A DNA stretch of 64,000 nucleotides from Hydrogenophaga sp. (GTDB taxonomy: Bacteria > Pseudomonadota > Gammaproteobacteria > Burkholderiales > Burkholderiaceae_C). Made by a program: the position numbers and the translations under genes. A model generated the notes under the pieces. The model had not been told where the DNA came from, made no database searches, and saw only the letters and a program-made list of their open reading frames with translations. This document shows positions 1 to 11,100 of the stretch, in pieces. Every line of letters begins with the position of its first letter. Position 1 is the stretch's first letter. The stretch is from contig JAABQK010000001.1 of NCBI GenBank assembly GCA_011391495.1, positions 186,001 to 250,000 of the forward strand, given 5' to 3'.

Positions 1-86
1 CGCAGGGCCTCGCGTCCGCCCCCGAGGCCTTCATGGGTCTGCTCAAGGGCAAGAATTTCGGCAAACAGCTCGTAAGGCTTGTGTAA
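1..86 (+). CDS. C-terminal end of an NADP-dependent oxidoreductase (partial)
   Basis: Only the last 27 codons are in the window, read in the frame starting at base 3 and ending at TAA 84-86. The tail contains GLLKGKNFGKQLVRLV, which resembles the C-terminus of zinc-independent medium-chain reductases of the CurA/YncB type (GKNFGKQ near the end is typical). Family assignment rests on this short tail only, so it is tentative. The gene is followed directly by the intergenic repeat at 87-160. Confidence 0.5.
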   Translation, partial: QGLASAPEAFMGLLKGKNFGKQLVRLV

Positions 87-160
87 CCCCCCGCGCCGCC
101 TGCGGCGTCACCCCCCAGGGGGCGCCACTGGCGGCCCGGCGGAGCCGGTTCCGCGGTGGC
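87..160. repeat. Intergenic palindromic repeat, copy 1
   Basis: A C-run/G-run hairpin (CCCCCCAGGGGG) is followed by GGCCCGGCGGAGCCGGTTCCGCGG. The same arrangement recurs at 3279-3354 with a few substitutions. Both copies sit just after a stop codon and before the next gene on the same strand. I recall such elements as common between genes in Comamonadaceae; that is from memory, not from a search. They could act as transcript-stabilising or terminating hairpins. Confidence 0.75.
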
Positions 161-198
161 CTGGACAGAGACATCGCTTCTTTGTTTGAGGAGTTGTG

Positions 199-1872
199 AT
201 GAGTGCTACACACGAAGTGTTCAACCAGGTCGAACCGCTGGTGGACGTCAATCTGTTCGCCGGCAACAGGGCCATGCAGGGTGCGCTGAAATTCAACGCG
301 CCTGGGCTGGACACCTCGTCACTGCACGCGCTGGGCGACACGCTGGGCAGCGCGGACATGCAGACCCATGCCCGCCTGGCCAACGTGTTCACGCCGCAGC
401 TGAAAAGCCACAGCCGTTTCGGCCACCGCATCGACCAGGTGGAGTTCCACCCGAGCTACCACGTGCTGATGAACGCCGCCACCGGCGCCGGCCTGCACGG
501 CACGCCGTTCAGCGAGTCGGAGCAGTGCAGCGGTCATGCCCACGTGAAACGGGCCGCCGCTTTCATGCTCTTCACCGAGCTGGAGCCGTCGATGCTGTGC
601 CCGATCTCCATGACCTACGCGGTCACGCCCGCGCTCAAGGACAACCCGGCCATCTACGGCGACTGGGCGCCACAGCTCACCAGCCGCGCCTACGACCCGG
701 CCCTGAAGCTCTGGAAAGACAAGGCCGGTGTGACCATGGGCATGGGCATGACCGAGAAGCAGGGCGGCTCGGACGTGCGCGCCAACACCACGCAGGCCGT
801 GCCCGATGGGGCGGACGGCTGGGGCCAGCGCTTCTCGGTGACCGGCCACAAGTGGTTCTTCTCGGCGCCGATGTGCGACGCCTTCCTGATCCTGGCGCAG
901 ACGCCCAGCGGCCTGAGCTGCCTGTTCCTGCCGCGCGTGCTACCCGACGGATCGATGAACCAGCTGTTCATCCAGCGCCTGAAAGACAAGTTGGGCAACA
1001 AGGCCAATGCCAGTTCCGAGGTGGAATTTGCCGGCGCCACCGCCTGGCTGGTGGGCGAAGAAGGCCGCGGTGTGCCACAGATCCTGGCCATGGGCACGAT
1101 GACGCGGCTCGATTGCGCGCTCGGCACCAGCGGCCTGATGCGCCAGGCGCTGTCCATCGCGCTCAATCACACCTCACAACGCATGGCCTTTGGCAAGAAA
1201 CTGATTCACCAGCCGCTGATGCAGAACGTGCTGGCCGACCTGGCGCTGGAATCCGAAGCGGCCACCGCGCTGGCCCTCCGGCTGGCGCGCAGTTTTGACC
1301 GCGCGGCCACCGATGAGCACGAACGCGCCATGCAGCGCCTGCTCACGCCCGTGGCCAAGTTCTGGATTTGCAAGCGCGGCAGCCACTTCGCCCAGGAAGC
1401 CATGGAATGCCTGGGCGGCAACGGCTACGTGGAAGAGGGCGGCGAGGGCATCATGGCGCGCATCTACCGCGAGATGCCGGTCAACAGCATCTGGGAGGGC
1501 GCGGGCAACATCATGGCCTTGGACCTGTTGCGCGCGCTGCGCAAGGCCGATGCCGCCGCCGCGCTGGCGCATGAACTGGCACCCGCAAGAGGCATGCACC
1601 CGGCGCTGGATCGTCTGTCCGATCAGTTGCCGATCCGTGTGGAACAGATGGCCACCGAGATGGAAGCCCGGCGCCTGGCACAGGACGTGGCGCTGGCCGT
1701 ACAGGCCGCCTTGCTGTCGCAGACCGCGCCGGCGTCCGTGTTCGGCGCCTTCTGCGATTCCCGTATCGCCGGCCACTGGGGCCACAGTTTCGGGTCACTG
1801 GGTGCAGGCACCGATTTCGATGCCATCATTGCCCGCGCCCAGCCCCGCTGGGATGGAGATGCCAATGGCTGA
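199..1872 (+). CDS. AidB-like acyl-CoA dehydrogenase (557 aa)
   Basis: FAD-dependent acyl-CoA dehydrogenase of the AidB/isovaleryl-CoA dehydrogenase group. Visible signatures are GMGMTEKQGGSDV around residues 180-193, a following VTGHKWFFSAP strand, and IWEGAGNIMALD near the C-terminus. The length matches AidB (about 540 residues). E. coli AidB binds DNA and is induced by alkylation, but relatives may simply oxidise branched acyl-CoAs; no ada or alkA lies nearby, so the role is open. ATG 199 is chosen over the adjacent GTG 196 because GAGGAG lies just upstream. The 3' end overlaps the next gene by 8 bases, suggesting an operon. Confidence 0.85.
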   Translation: MSATHEVFNQVEPLVDVNLFAGNRAMQGALKFNAPGLDTSSLHALGDTLGSADMQTHARLANVFTPQLKSHSRFGHRIDQVEFHPSYHVLMNAATGAGLHGTPFSESEQCSGHAHVKRAAAFMLFTELEPSMLCPISMTYAVTPALKDNPAIYGDWAPQLTSRAYDPALKLWKDKAGVTMGMGMTEKQGGSDVRANTTQAVPDGADGWGQRFSVTGHKWFFSAPMCDAFLILAQTPSGLSCLFLPRVLPDGSMNQLFIQRLKDKLGNKANASSEVEFAGATAWLVGEEGRGVPQILAMGTMTRLDCALGTSGLMRQALSIALNHTSQRMAFGKKLIHQPLMQNVLADLALESEAATALALRLARSFDRAATDEHERAMQRLLTPVAKFWICKRGSHFAQEAMECLGGNGYVEEGGEGIMARIYREMPVNSIWEGAGNIMALDLLRALRKADAAAALAHELAPARGMHPALDRLSDQLPIRVEQMATEMEARRLAQDVALAVQAALLSQTAPASVFGAFCDSRIAGHWGHSFGSLGAGTDFDAIIARAQPRWDGDANG

Positions 1873-2800
1873 CCTGATCCTGCACCATTACCCCACGTCA
1901 CCCTTTTCGGAGAAGGTGCGGCTGATCCTCGGCCACAAGCAGCTCGCGTGGAAGAGTGTGCTGATCCCCAGCGTCATGCCCAAGCCCGATGTGGTGGCGC
2001 TCACCGGCGGCTACCGGCGCACCCCCGTCCTCCAGATCGGTGCCGACATCTACAACGACACGGCGCTGATCTGCGACGTGCTCGAACACCGCCAGCCCGC
2101 ACCCACCCTCTACCCGGAGCACCACAAGGGTGTGGCCCGTGTGCTGGCCCAGTGGGCCGACAGCACCCTGTTCTGGGCCGCCATGGGCCACAACCTCAGC
2201 CCCAAGGGCGCAGCCGCCCTGTTTGCCAACCAGCCGCCCGAAGCGGGCCAGGCCTTTGCGGCCGATCGCGGAGCCATGAGCGCCGGCATGACCCGGCTGC
2301 GCCCGGGTGATGCCGCTGCCGCGTACAAGAGTTATCTGCGACGCCTGGCCGACATGCTGCATCAGCAGCCCTTCCTGCTGGGCTCTGCGCCCTGTGTGGC
2401 CGACTTCGCCGCCTACCACCCCTTGTGGTTCACCCGGGTGATCAACCCGGGCGTGGCCGGCATCCTGGACGCGACGCCAGGCGTGCTGGGCTGGATGGAC
2501 CGCATGGGCGCTATTGGCCACGGCCACCTGGCCAAACTTTCGTCCACCGAGGCCATCGCCATCGCGGCGGCAGCCGAGCCCGCGCCATTGCCCGACGAAC
2601 CGTTCCAGGACGAACACGGCATCCCGCTGGGCAGCCGCGTCACCGTGGCGGCCGAGAGTTTTGGCCAGGAACCGACCGAGGGCATCCTGCGCGCGGCCAC
2701 CCGCACGCACGTCACGCTGGAGCGCAGCGACGAGCGCGCCGGCCGGCTGCATGTGCATTTCCCCCGCATCGGGTATGTGCTCCGGGAAGTGCGCGCTTGA
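1865..2800 (+). CDS. Glutathione S-transferase family protein (311 aa)
   Basis: The N-terminal 80 residues form a thioredoxin-like GST domain (LHHYPTSPFSEKVRLILG, then GGYRRTPVLQIGADIYNDT, where the cis-proline region TPVLQ and an acidic/Thr pair that normally bind glutathione are visible). A helical C-terminal domain follows to about residue 210. The last 90 residues extend beyond a usual GST (200-220 aa) and contain a predicted beta-rich tail ending in HVHFPRIGYVLREV. ATG 1865 lies inside the end of the AidB-like gene. Substrate unknown; the pair may be co-transcribed and handle electrophiles. Confidence 0.8.
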   Translation: MADLILHHYPTSPFSEKVRLILGHKQLAWKSVLIPSVMPKPDVVALTGGYRRTPVLQIGADIYNDTALICDVLEHRQPAPTLYPEHHKGVARVLAQWADSTLFWAAMGHNLSPKGAAALFANQPPEAGQAFAADRGAMSAGMTRLRPGDAAAAYKSYLRRLADMLHQQPFLLGSAPCVADFAAYHPLWFTRVINPGVAGILDATPGVLGWMDRMGAIGHGHLAKLSSTEAIAIAAAAEPAPLPDEPFQDEHGIPLGSRVTVAAESFGQEPTEGILRAATRTHVTLERSDERAGRLHVHFPRIGYVLREVRA

Positions 2801-2817
2801 GCCGGGGTGCGTCGATC

Positions 2818-3276
2818 GTGGTGAGGTGGCGCTGTCTGCCGTTTGACGCACTGCTGCCGCGCACGCTCTATGCGCTGCTCCAGCTCCGCAGCGAGGTGTT
2901 CGTGGTGGAGCAGGCCTGCGCGTTCCAGGACCTGGACGGTGCCGATCCCGGCTGCCTGCATCTGCTGGGCGAGCGAGCGAGGCCAGGAAGCGACCCCGAG
3001 TTGCTCGCCTACACCCGCCTCGTGCCACCCGGCCTCAAGTACGTGGAAGCGAGCATCGGCCGCGTCGTCACCGCGCCCATCACCCGCGGCACCGGCTTGG
3101 GCCACGCGCTGATGGCCGAGTCCATCCGCATGCTGCACAGCCTGTGGGGTGTGCAGCCCATCCGCATCGGTGCCCAGGCGCACCTGCAGGCGTTCTACCG
3201 CCAGCACGGGTTTGAATCCGTGGGCGATTTGTACGATGAGGACGGCATCCCGCACACCGAGATGATCAGAAATTGA
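2818..3276 (+). CDS. ElaA-like GNAT N-acetyltransferase (152 aa)
   Basis: The whole protein aligns by eye with E. coli ElaA: LYALLQLRSEVFVVEQ at the start, QDLDG, then GRVVTAP, GTGLGHALM (acetyl-CoA loop), IGAQAHLQAFY and the end motif YDEDGIPHTEM. ElaA proteins are small GNAT acetyltransferases of unknown physiological substrate. There is no ATG; GTG 2818 gives the family's usual length of about 150 residues, with GTG 2821 and TTG 2797 as alternatives. It follows the GST-like gene by 17 bases. Confidence 0.85.
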   Translation: MVRWRCLPFDALLPRTLYALLQLRSEVFVVEQACAFQDLDGADPGCLHLLGERARPGSDPELLAYTRLVPPGLKYVEASIGRVVTAPITRGTGLGHALMAESIRMLHSLWGVQPIRIGAQAHLQAFYRQHGFESVGDLYDEDGIPHTEMIRN

Positions 3277-3278
3277 AT

Positions 3279-3354
3279 CCCCCCTGCGCCGCTTCGCGTC
3301 TTCCCCCAAGGGGGACCACACCAGCGGCCCGGCAAAGCCGGTTCCGCGGCGTGT
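3279..3354. repeat. Intergenic palindromic repeat, copy 2
   Basis: Second copy of the element seen at 87-160, with CCCCCAAGGGGG followed by GGCCCGGCAAAGCCGGTTCCGCGG. The inner part folds as GCCGG-type inverted repeats. The two copies share order and spacing of both hairpins, and both lie in the same orientation between co-directional genes. Confidence 0.75.
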
Positions 3355-3404
3355 GCTGAACGGCTCCCCCGCAGGCCCCAAACACCCAAGAAGGAGACAA
3401 CACC

Positions 3405-4310
3405 GTGATTTCAGAATTCAAAGACAAGACCGCCGTGCTCACCGGCGCCGGTTCCGGCTTCGGTCTCGAATGCGCGCGCATCGGCGCGAAACTGGGCATG
3501 AACCTCGTGCTGGTGGACGTGCAGCAGGACGCGCTGGACCGCGCCGCTGCGGAAATGACGGCAGCAGGCGCGCCGGTGCTCGCGAAGCGCGTGGACGTGT
3601 CCAGCGCCGAACAGATGGAGGGGCTGGCCGCCGACGTGGTGCAGCGCTTCGGTGCGCCGCACTTCGTCTTCAACAACGCGGGCGTGGGCTCGGGCGGTCT
3701 GGTCTGGGAAAACTCGGTGAAAGACTGGGAATGGGTGCTGGGCGTGAACCTCTGGGGCGTGATCCACGGCGTGCGCCTGTTCACCCCGCTGATGCTGGCC
3801 GCCGCCCAGGCCGACCCGGCGTACCAGGGGCACATCGTCAACACCGCCAGCATGGCCGGCCTGCTCACACCACCCAACATGGGCATCTACAACGTGAGCA
3901 AACACGCGGTGGTGAGCCTGACCGAGACGCTCTACCAGGACCTCCGGCTGGTGAGTGACCAGGTCAGCGCCAGCGTGCTGTGCCCGTATTTCGTGCCCAC
4001 CGGCATCAGCCAGAGCCACCGCAACAAGCCGGCCGAGCTGGCCAATGAAAAAGCCACGCAGAGCCAGCTGATCGGCCAGGCCATGAGCGACAAGGCGGTG
4101 AGTTCGGGCAAGGTCACGGCCGCTCAGGTCGCGCAGATGGTGTTCGACGCCATGGCCGCCGATCGGTTCTACATCTACAGCCATCCCAAGGCCCTGGGCA
4201 ACGCGCGCCAGCGCTTCGACGCCATCGTGGAAGGCATCAACCCAGCCGATCCGTTCGCCGAGCGGCCCGAGATCGGCGTGGCCTTGCGCGCGCAGCTGCG
4301 CGCAGGCTGA
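3405..4310 (+). CDS. SDR family NAD(P)-dependent oxidoreductase (301 aa)
   Basis: Classical short-chain dehydrogenase/reductase. The nucleotide-binding motif TGAGSGFG is near residue 13, NNAG at about 90, the catalytic Ser is in NTASMAG, and the catalytic Tyr/Lys are in YNVSK. Length is slightly above the usual 250-290. The start is GTG 3405, preceded by AAGGAG at 3391-3396, a good ribosome-binding site. Substrate cannot be read from sequence; neighbours (acyl-CoA dehydrogenase, GST) give only a weak hint of lipid or xenobiotic metabolism. Confidence 0.85.
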   Translation: MISEFKDKTAVLTGAGSGFGLECARIGAKLGMNLVLVDVQQDALDRAAAEMTAAGAPVLAKRVDVSSAEQMEGLAADVVQRFGAPHFVFNNAGVGSGGLVWENSVKDWEWVLGVNLWGVIHGVRLFTPLMLAAAQADPAYQGHIVNTASMAGLLTPPNMGIYNVSKHAVVSLTETLYQDLRLVSDQVSASVLCPYFVPTGISQSHRNKPAELANEKATQSQLIGQAMSDKAVSSGKVTAAQVAQMVFDAMAADRFYIYSHPKALGNARQRFDAIVEGINPADPFAERPEIGVALRAQLRAG

Positions 4311-5110
4311 ACGCCGATCGGTCCCAACCGAACGGGACCCGACAAGAAGGCCACAGGGCGCGCCTGCTGAAGCGGGTGGCAGGCTGCGGATCGGCTGCTG
4401 GCTTGACGGCCCGCGAAGCTGTGTTCACCCATCTGGGCATGCGGGCCATGGAACGCGCACGGCCCGTCCGCGCGGCGTCTTTGTTCGCCCAGGGCTGATC
4501 GCCCCAGACCGCGGGGAAACCTGGATGCGGAGCGGGGCGCTCGCGGTCTTCTTCGGAAGAAGCCCTTCGCCGACAGGTCGTCGCGCCTCCTCACGCGAGG
4601 TCACAGCGTGCACCTGGGACACCTTCCCGCGTCGTTTCAACGGTCGTTCTCGTGCCCATTTGTGTTACTGCACGTTACATCTGACACATTTGTACGCTAC
4701 CGAACCGCGAAGCGGATTCCGTCGGCATGGTCGGCCAGCTTGTACCGCAAGGTGTGGTCTGAAATCGGTGAAATCAAACGGGATTCCCCCATCTGGGTAG
4801 TTAGAAGGTTCTATCTCAACGGTCTGAATTAGGTAGGGCGTACTCGGTATTGCACGAGAACAGCCCAGTCGTGAAACTGGTTCTACAGCGACACAAAATG
4901 AAACAAGTGTGAGCGTGTCGCGATGCTGTCGCGACCCTGAAGAAGGGTTCGTCAGGTTGACCAAGGGGAAGCAGATGCAGCCGATCAGCCGCCACAAGGA
5001 CTTCGTCCAACGCAAGCACCAGCGGTCGCATGCCTCCGACTTCGCGGAAAGAACCCAGGCCCTCTAGCTCACCGTGCTGTTCAAGTCTCAATCCATTCAG
5101 GAGAGTCACC
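4311..5110. other. Long non-coding leader upstream of the peroxidase gene
   Basis: About 800 bases without a convincing gene. The short open frames here have compositions like random frames and no recognisable motifs. From about 4650 to 4960 the DNA is clearly more AT-rich than the flanking coding DNA, which fits a promoter or upstream regulatory region for the peroxidase gene. A GGTCCC...GGGACC inverted repeat (about 4320-4340) lies just after the SDR gene. No consensus promoter was assigned. Confidence 0.5.
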
Positions 5111-8100
5111 ATGGCAACGCAACCCAGCAATTTCACTGTCACCCTCGGAGACCTGGAGAAGATCCTCGAGGAAATCAAGATCGCAGAGCAGCACGCCACC
5201 ACGGGCGTGTTGGCCAATCTGGACGGCACGCCCATCAGCCCGCTGCTGCCCAGCGGCTTGCGCACGGTGGACGGCAGCTACAACAGCCTTCTGACCGGAC
5301 AGGAACTGCTCGGGGCGGCGGACCAGGTGATGCCGCGCATGCTGGAGCCCGAGTTCCTGAACGACGCAGACGGCGACCAGATGATCCTGGGCCCAGGCGC
5401 GCCGATCATCACCAACACCGACTACGCCACGCACACCAGCGTGGCCGATGCCGACCCCCGCATCATCAGCAACCTGATTTCTGACCAGACCTTGGGCAAT
5501 TTGTCGGCCGTTTTGAAGGCCCTGGAACTGGCCGGTTCGGCCGATCCTTTTGCCGATGCGTCGCAGATCATGGCCGTCACCGACCCGGCCGCCCGGCTGG
5601 CGCTGGCGGAATCGATGGGGCTCGACATCTCGGCCAACGGCAGCGTCACGATTGAAAACCTCTCGCCCGACATTGGGCTGTCGCCGTCGTTCAACGGCTG
5701 GATGACCTTGTTTGGGCAGTTCTTCGACCACGGCCTGGACCTGATCCCGAAATCGGGCAACGGCACGGTGTACATCCCGCTGCAGCCGGACGATCCTTTG
5801 TATGTCGAAGGTGGACCCAACTTCATGGCGCTGACCCGTGCCGCCACCGTGACCACTGCAGGTGCCGACGGCATCCTGGGCACGGCTGACGACCAGACCC
5901 ACGAAACCATCAACACCACGACACCGTTTGTGGACCAGAACCAGACCTACACCTCGCACGCTTCACACCAGGTGTTCCTGCGCGAATACATGAGCCACCC
6001 GCTGACCGGTGCCACCATCGCCACCGGCCACCTGATCGACGGCGCCAACGGTGGCATCGCCAACTGGGCCGAGGTGAAAGCCCAGGCGATTGCCATGCTG
6101 GGCATCGAACTGAACGACTTTGATGTGCACAACGTGCCACTCCTGCGCACCGACCCCTACGGCAAGTTCATTCCCGACCCGGTCACGGGTTACGCCCAGG
6201 TGATCGTGGGGGTGGGCTTGGATGGCGTGGCCAACACCGACGACGACCTCGTCGTCTCGGGAACACCCGGCGCGCCGGTCAGCCCGAGCGCCGTGGGTGC
6301 GCTGCGCACCGGACACGCGTTCCTCGACGACATTGCCCACCACGCGGCCCCCGGCTTCTACGACCACGACGGGGATCCCGCCACGGCCAAGATCGCCCAG
6401 GTGGCCGACACCGATGTGGACCTGAACAGCGACGGGGTGATCGACACCGCAGAGGCCACAAGAGACGACCACCTCGCCTCCACCTACGACAACGAACTGC
6501 TCGACCGCCACTACATCACCGGCGACGGCCGGGGCAACGAAAACATCGGCCTGACCGCGGTGCACACCGTGTTCCACGCCGAGCACAACCGCCTGGTCGA
6601 GGACTACAAGGTGACCATCCTGGGCAGCAACGACCTCAACACGATCAACGAGTGGCTGCTGGTTGATGTGGCCACCCTTCCGGCCAGCCAGGCCGAGATC
6701 GACGCGCTGGTGTGGGACGGCGAGCGCCTGTTCCAGGCCGGTCGTTTCGTGACCGAGATGGAATACCAGCACCTGGTGTTCGAGGAGTTTGCGCGCAAGG
6801 TGCAGCCCGCCATCGATCCCTTCGTGTTCTCGGCCTCGCCCGACCTGGACCCCGCGATCGTGGCCGAGTTTGCCCATGTGGTGTACCGCTTTGGCCACTC
6901 GATGCTGCGTGAAACCGTGGACCGTCTGGACATCAACAACCAGGTCGTCGACGCCGATCCGCTCACGGCAGATGCCCAGCAGATCGGCCTGATCCAGGCC
7001 TTCCTGAACCCGGTGGAATTTGACCAGGACGGCGCCGTCACGGCGGAAGTTGCCGCCGGCCAGATCATCCGTGGCATGACCCGGCAGGTGGGCAACGAAA
7101 TCGACGAGTTCATCACCGACGCCTTGCGCAACAACCTGGTGGGCCTGCCGCTGGACCTGGGCGCGCTCAACATCGCTCGCGGCCGGGATACCGGGGTGCC
7201 TTCGCTGAACCATGCGCGCGCCCAGTTCTTCGAGGCGACGGGTGACTCGCGTCTGACGCCGTACACCAGCTGGGTGGACTTCTCGATCCACATGAAGAAC
7301 CCGATGTCGGTGATCAACTTCATTGCCGCCTACGGCACGCACGAGAGCATCACCACGGCCGTCACCCTCGATGAAAAACGCGATGCGGCGATGTTGCTGG
7401 TGACCGGGGGGACGGGCGCGCCGGCCGACCGGCTGGACTACCTCAACAGCGACGGCGACTGGACCGGGATCGAGACGGGCCTGAACCTGGTGGACTTCTG
7501 GATCGGCGGCCTGGCCGAAGAAAAGCAGGAGTTCGGCGGCATGCTGGGCGCCACGTTCAACTTCGTGTTCGAGACGCAGCTAGAAAACCTGCAGAACGGC
7601 GACCGCTTTTATTACCTCAGCCGCACCCAGGGCATGAACCTGCTCAACCAGCTGGAGGCCAACAGCTTCTCGGCCATCGTGATGCGGAACACCGATCTGG
7701 GTGAAACCGGCCAGGGCCACCTGCCGGGGCTCATCTTCGACACGCCCAACGCGATTCTGGAGGTGGTGCAGTCGGCGCAGATCGGCGACGACCCCTCGTG
7801 GGGCAACCCGATCCTGGACATCCTCAAGCCGCTGTTCATCCGCACCGGCTTCAACGCCGCCGATGGCAACTACCACTTCCTGCAGTACAACGGGGCCGAT
7901 CACATCGTGCTCGGTGGTTCGGAACTGAGCGACACGCTGATTGGCGGGCTGGGCATCGACACCCTCTGGGGCGACGGCGGCAACGATCGCCTCGACGGCG
8001 GCTACGAAGCCGACAAGGTGTACGGCGGGAACGGCGACGACATCATCACCAACCTCGGCGGTGACGACTTCCTGTTTGGTGACGACGGCAACGACGTGAT

Positions 8101-11100
8101 CAGCATGGGTTCCGGCCTGGTGCTGGGCTTCGGCGGCCGTGGCAACGACTTCGTCATGACCGGCCCGGATGCCCAGGAGGTGTTTGCCGGGGAGGGCGAC
8201 GACTTCGTGATCGGCAACAGCGGTGGCGACTTGCTGATGGGCAACGAAGGCAACGACTGGATGGAAGGCGGGGAGGGCTTCGATACCCTGGCCGGCGAAA
8301 ACTCCGAGCTGTTCTTCAACAGCCCGATCATTGGCCACGACGTGCTGAACGGCCAAGGCAACGACACCGACTACGACGGCGAGTCGGGCGACGACATCAT
8401 GTTCCAGGGCCCCGGCATCCAGCGCAGCAACGGCATGGCCGGGTTTGACTGGGCCATCCACAAAGGCGATCCGAACGGTGCCAATTCCGACCTCGGGATC
8501 CCGATCTTCGTCAACCAGACCGACCTGATCCTGCGCGACCGCTTCGACCTGGTGGAAGGTCTTTCAGGCTGGAACCATGACGATGTGCTCACCGGCCGGG
8601 AGATCATCACGGGGGCCGCCAACGGCGGTGGGGCTGCGGTGTTCGATGGGGGTGACCGGCTTGAATCGTTCTCCAATGCGCTGCTTCAGAGCAGCGTGGA
8701 CCGCATCGAGAACTTCAACCTGCTCGTCGCCCATCTGGATCGGGTGGACATGACCTGGGCCGGGGAGACGCACACCGTGGTGGTGATGGACCCGGCCACG
8801 GTGCTCCCCGGCGGTTTCGTGGATGACTCGCCGTCCGACATCCTGCTCGGTGGCGGCGGAAGCGACCGCATCTTCGGCAAGGCCGGCAACGACATCATCG
8901 ACGGCGACGCCTGGATGAACGTGAAGGTGAGGGTGACCCCGGTGGCGGGCCAGACCTGGGCCACGTTCGAGATCGACAGCCTCAACGAGATCCGTTCGCG
9001 CATGCTCAGCGGCGAAATCAACCCCGGGCAGTTGGAGATCGTGCGCCGCATCGAATGGACCAACGCGGGAACCGACGTCGACACCGCCGTCTTCCGTGGT
9101 CTCCTGACCGACTACGACATCATCGAGAACGACGATGGATCGGTCACGGTGATACACGCCGTGGCCAACCCGCTGTTTGATGACGGTACGGATCGCCTGT
9201 TCAACATCGAGCGCATGGAATTTGCCGATCAGACGGTCGAGCTGAACACCACCATCACCGGAACCGCCGCCAGCGAGACGCTCACCGGCACCATCCTTGC
9301 CGACCAGATCTTCGGGCTGGGCGGCAACGACATCCTGGTGGGTCTGTCTGGCAACGACCTGCTGGACGGCGGTACCGGCACCGACAACATGATCGGCGGC
9401 ACAGGCAACGATACCTATGTGGTCGACAACGCGCTCGACCAGGTGACCGAAAATGTCGATGAGGGCAGCGACAACGTGCGCACCACGCTGGCGTCTTACA
9501 CACTGGGCGACAACGTCGAAAACCTGGCCAAGATCAATGCCGGAAACTTCATCGGCACAGGGAATGCGCTGGGCAACACCCTCATAGGCAATGTCGGCAA
9601 CGACACGCTGAACGGGCTTGAGGGGGCCGACACCATGATGGGCGGGCTGGGCAACGATACCTATGTGGTCGACAACGTGGGTGATGTGGTGATCGAAGCA
9701 CCGACCGCTGGCACGGACCACGTGCGCACCACACTGGATGGCTACACGCTGACCGACAACGTGGAAAACCTGACCTACTTCGGCGCTGGCGCGTTCGCCG
9801 GCAGCGGCAACGCCCTGGCCAATACCCTCACCGGCGGTGGCCTGAACGATGTGCTGGACGGTGGCGCCGGCGTTGACCGCCTGGTGGGCTTGGCGGGCGA
9901 CGACACCTACCATGTCGATGTGGCGGGCGACGTGATCGTCGAGGCGGCGGGCGCCGGCATCGACACCGTGCTCTCGACCAGCCCCAGCTACACGATGGCG
10001 GTCAACGTGGAGAACCTCATCCACGTCGGCGACACCGTGACCACGGTCACCGGCAACACGCTGGCCAACAACATCCAGGGCGGTGTGCGCAGCGACACCC
10101 TGAACGGCGGCGCCGGCAACGACACCCTGGTGGGCAACGCCGGCAACGACACGCTGGACGGCGGCTCGGGCACCGACACGATGACGGGTGGCGTGGGCGA
10201 CGACACCTATGTGGTCGACAACGCCCTCGACACGGTGACCGAAGCCGCAGGCGAGGGCACAGACACCGTGCGCACCACGCTGGCGAGCTACACGCTGGGC
10301 GCCAACGTGGAGAACCTCGTCAAGGCCAACGTGGGCACTTTCTCTGGCTTCGGCAACGGGCTCGCCAACAACCTCACCGGCAACGCTGGCACCGACACCC
10401 TGGACGGCGGGCTCGGAGCCGACACGATGGTCGGCGGCCTGGGCAACGACACCTACGTGGTGGACGACCTGGGTGATGTGGTGGTCGAGGCCGCAGGCGA
10501 GGGCACCGACACCGTGCGCACCACGCTGGGTGCCTACACCTTGCTGGGCACCGAGCTTGAGCACCTCACCCACATCGGCGCGGGCGACTTCGTGGGCAGC
10601 GGCAATGCCTTCGCCAACACCCTCACCGGCGCGGCTGGCAACGACGTGCTGGATGGGGGCACCGGTATCGACCGCCTGGTCGGCCTCGCGGGTGACGACA
10701 CCTACCACGTGGACGAGGCGGGCGACGTGGTGGTCGAGGCCGGCGCGGCCGGCAACGACACGGTGATCGCCACCAGCGCCAGCTACACGCTGTCGGTCAA
10801 CGTGGAAAACCTCGTCTTCGCCGGCGTGGGCAACTTCACGGGTATCGGCAACACCCTGGCGAACAGCCTCACCGGCGGCATCGGCAACGACGACCTGAAT
10901 GGCGGCACGGGCAACGACACGATGACCGGGGGCGCTGGCGACGACACCTACCACGTCAACGCGATCGGTGACGTCATCATCGAAGTGGCCGGCGAAGGGA
11001 CGGACACGGTGCTCTCGACCAGCGCCAGCTACACGCTGGCCGACAACGTGGAAAACCTCAGCTACGCCGGAGCGGGGAACTTCGCCGGCACCGGCAATGC

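Noticed and set aside
4525-4832. Short open frames in the peroxidase leader
   Set aside because: No ribosome-binding site, no motif and random-looking composition.
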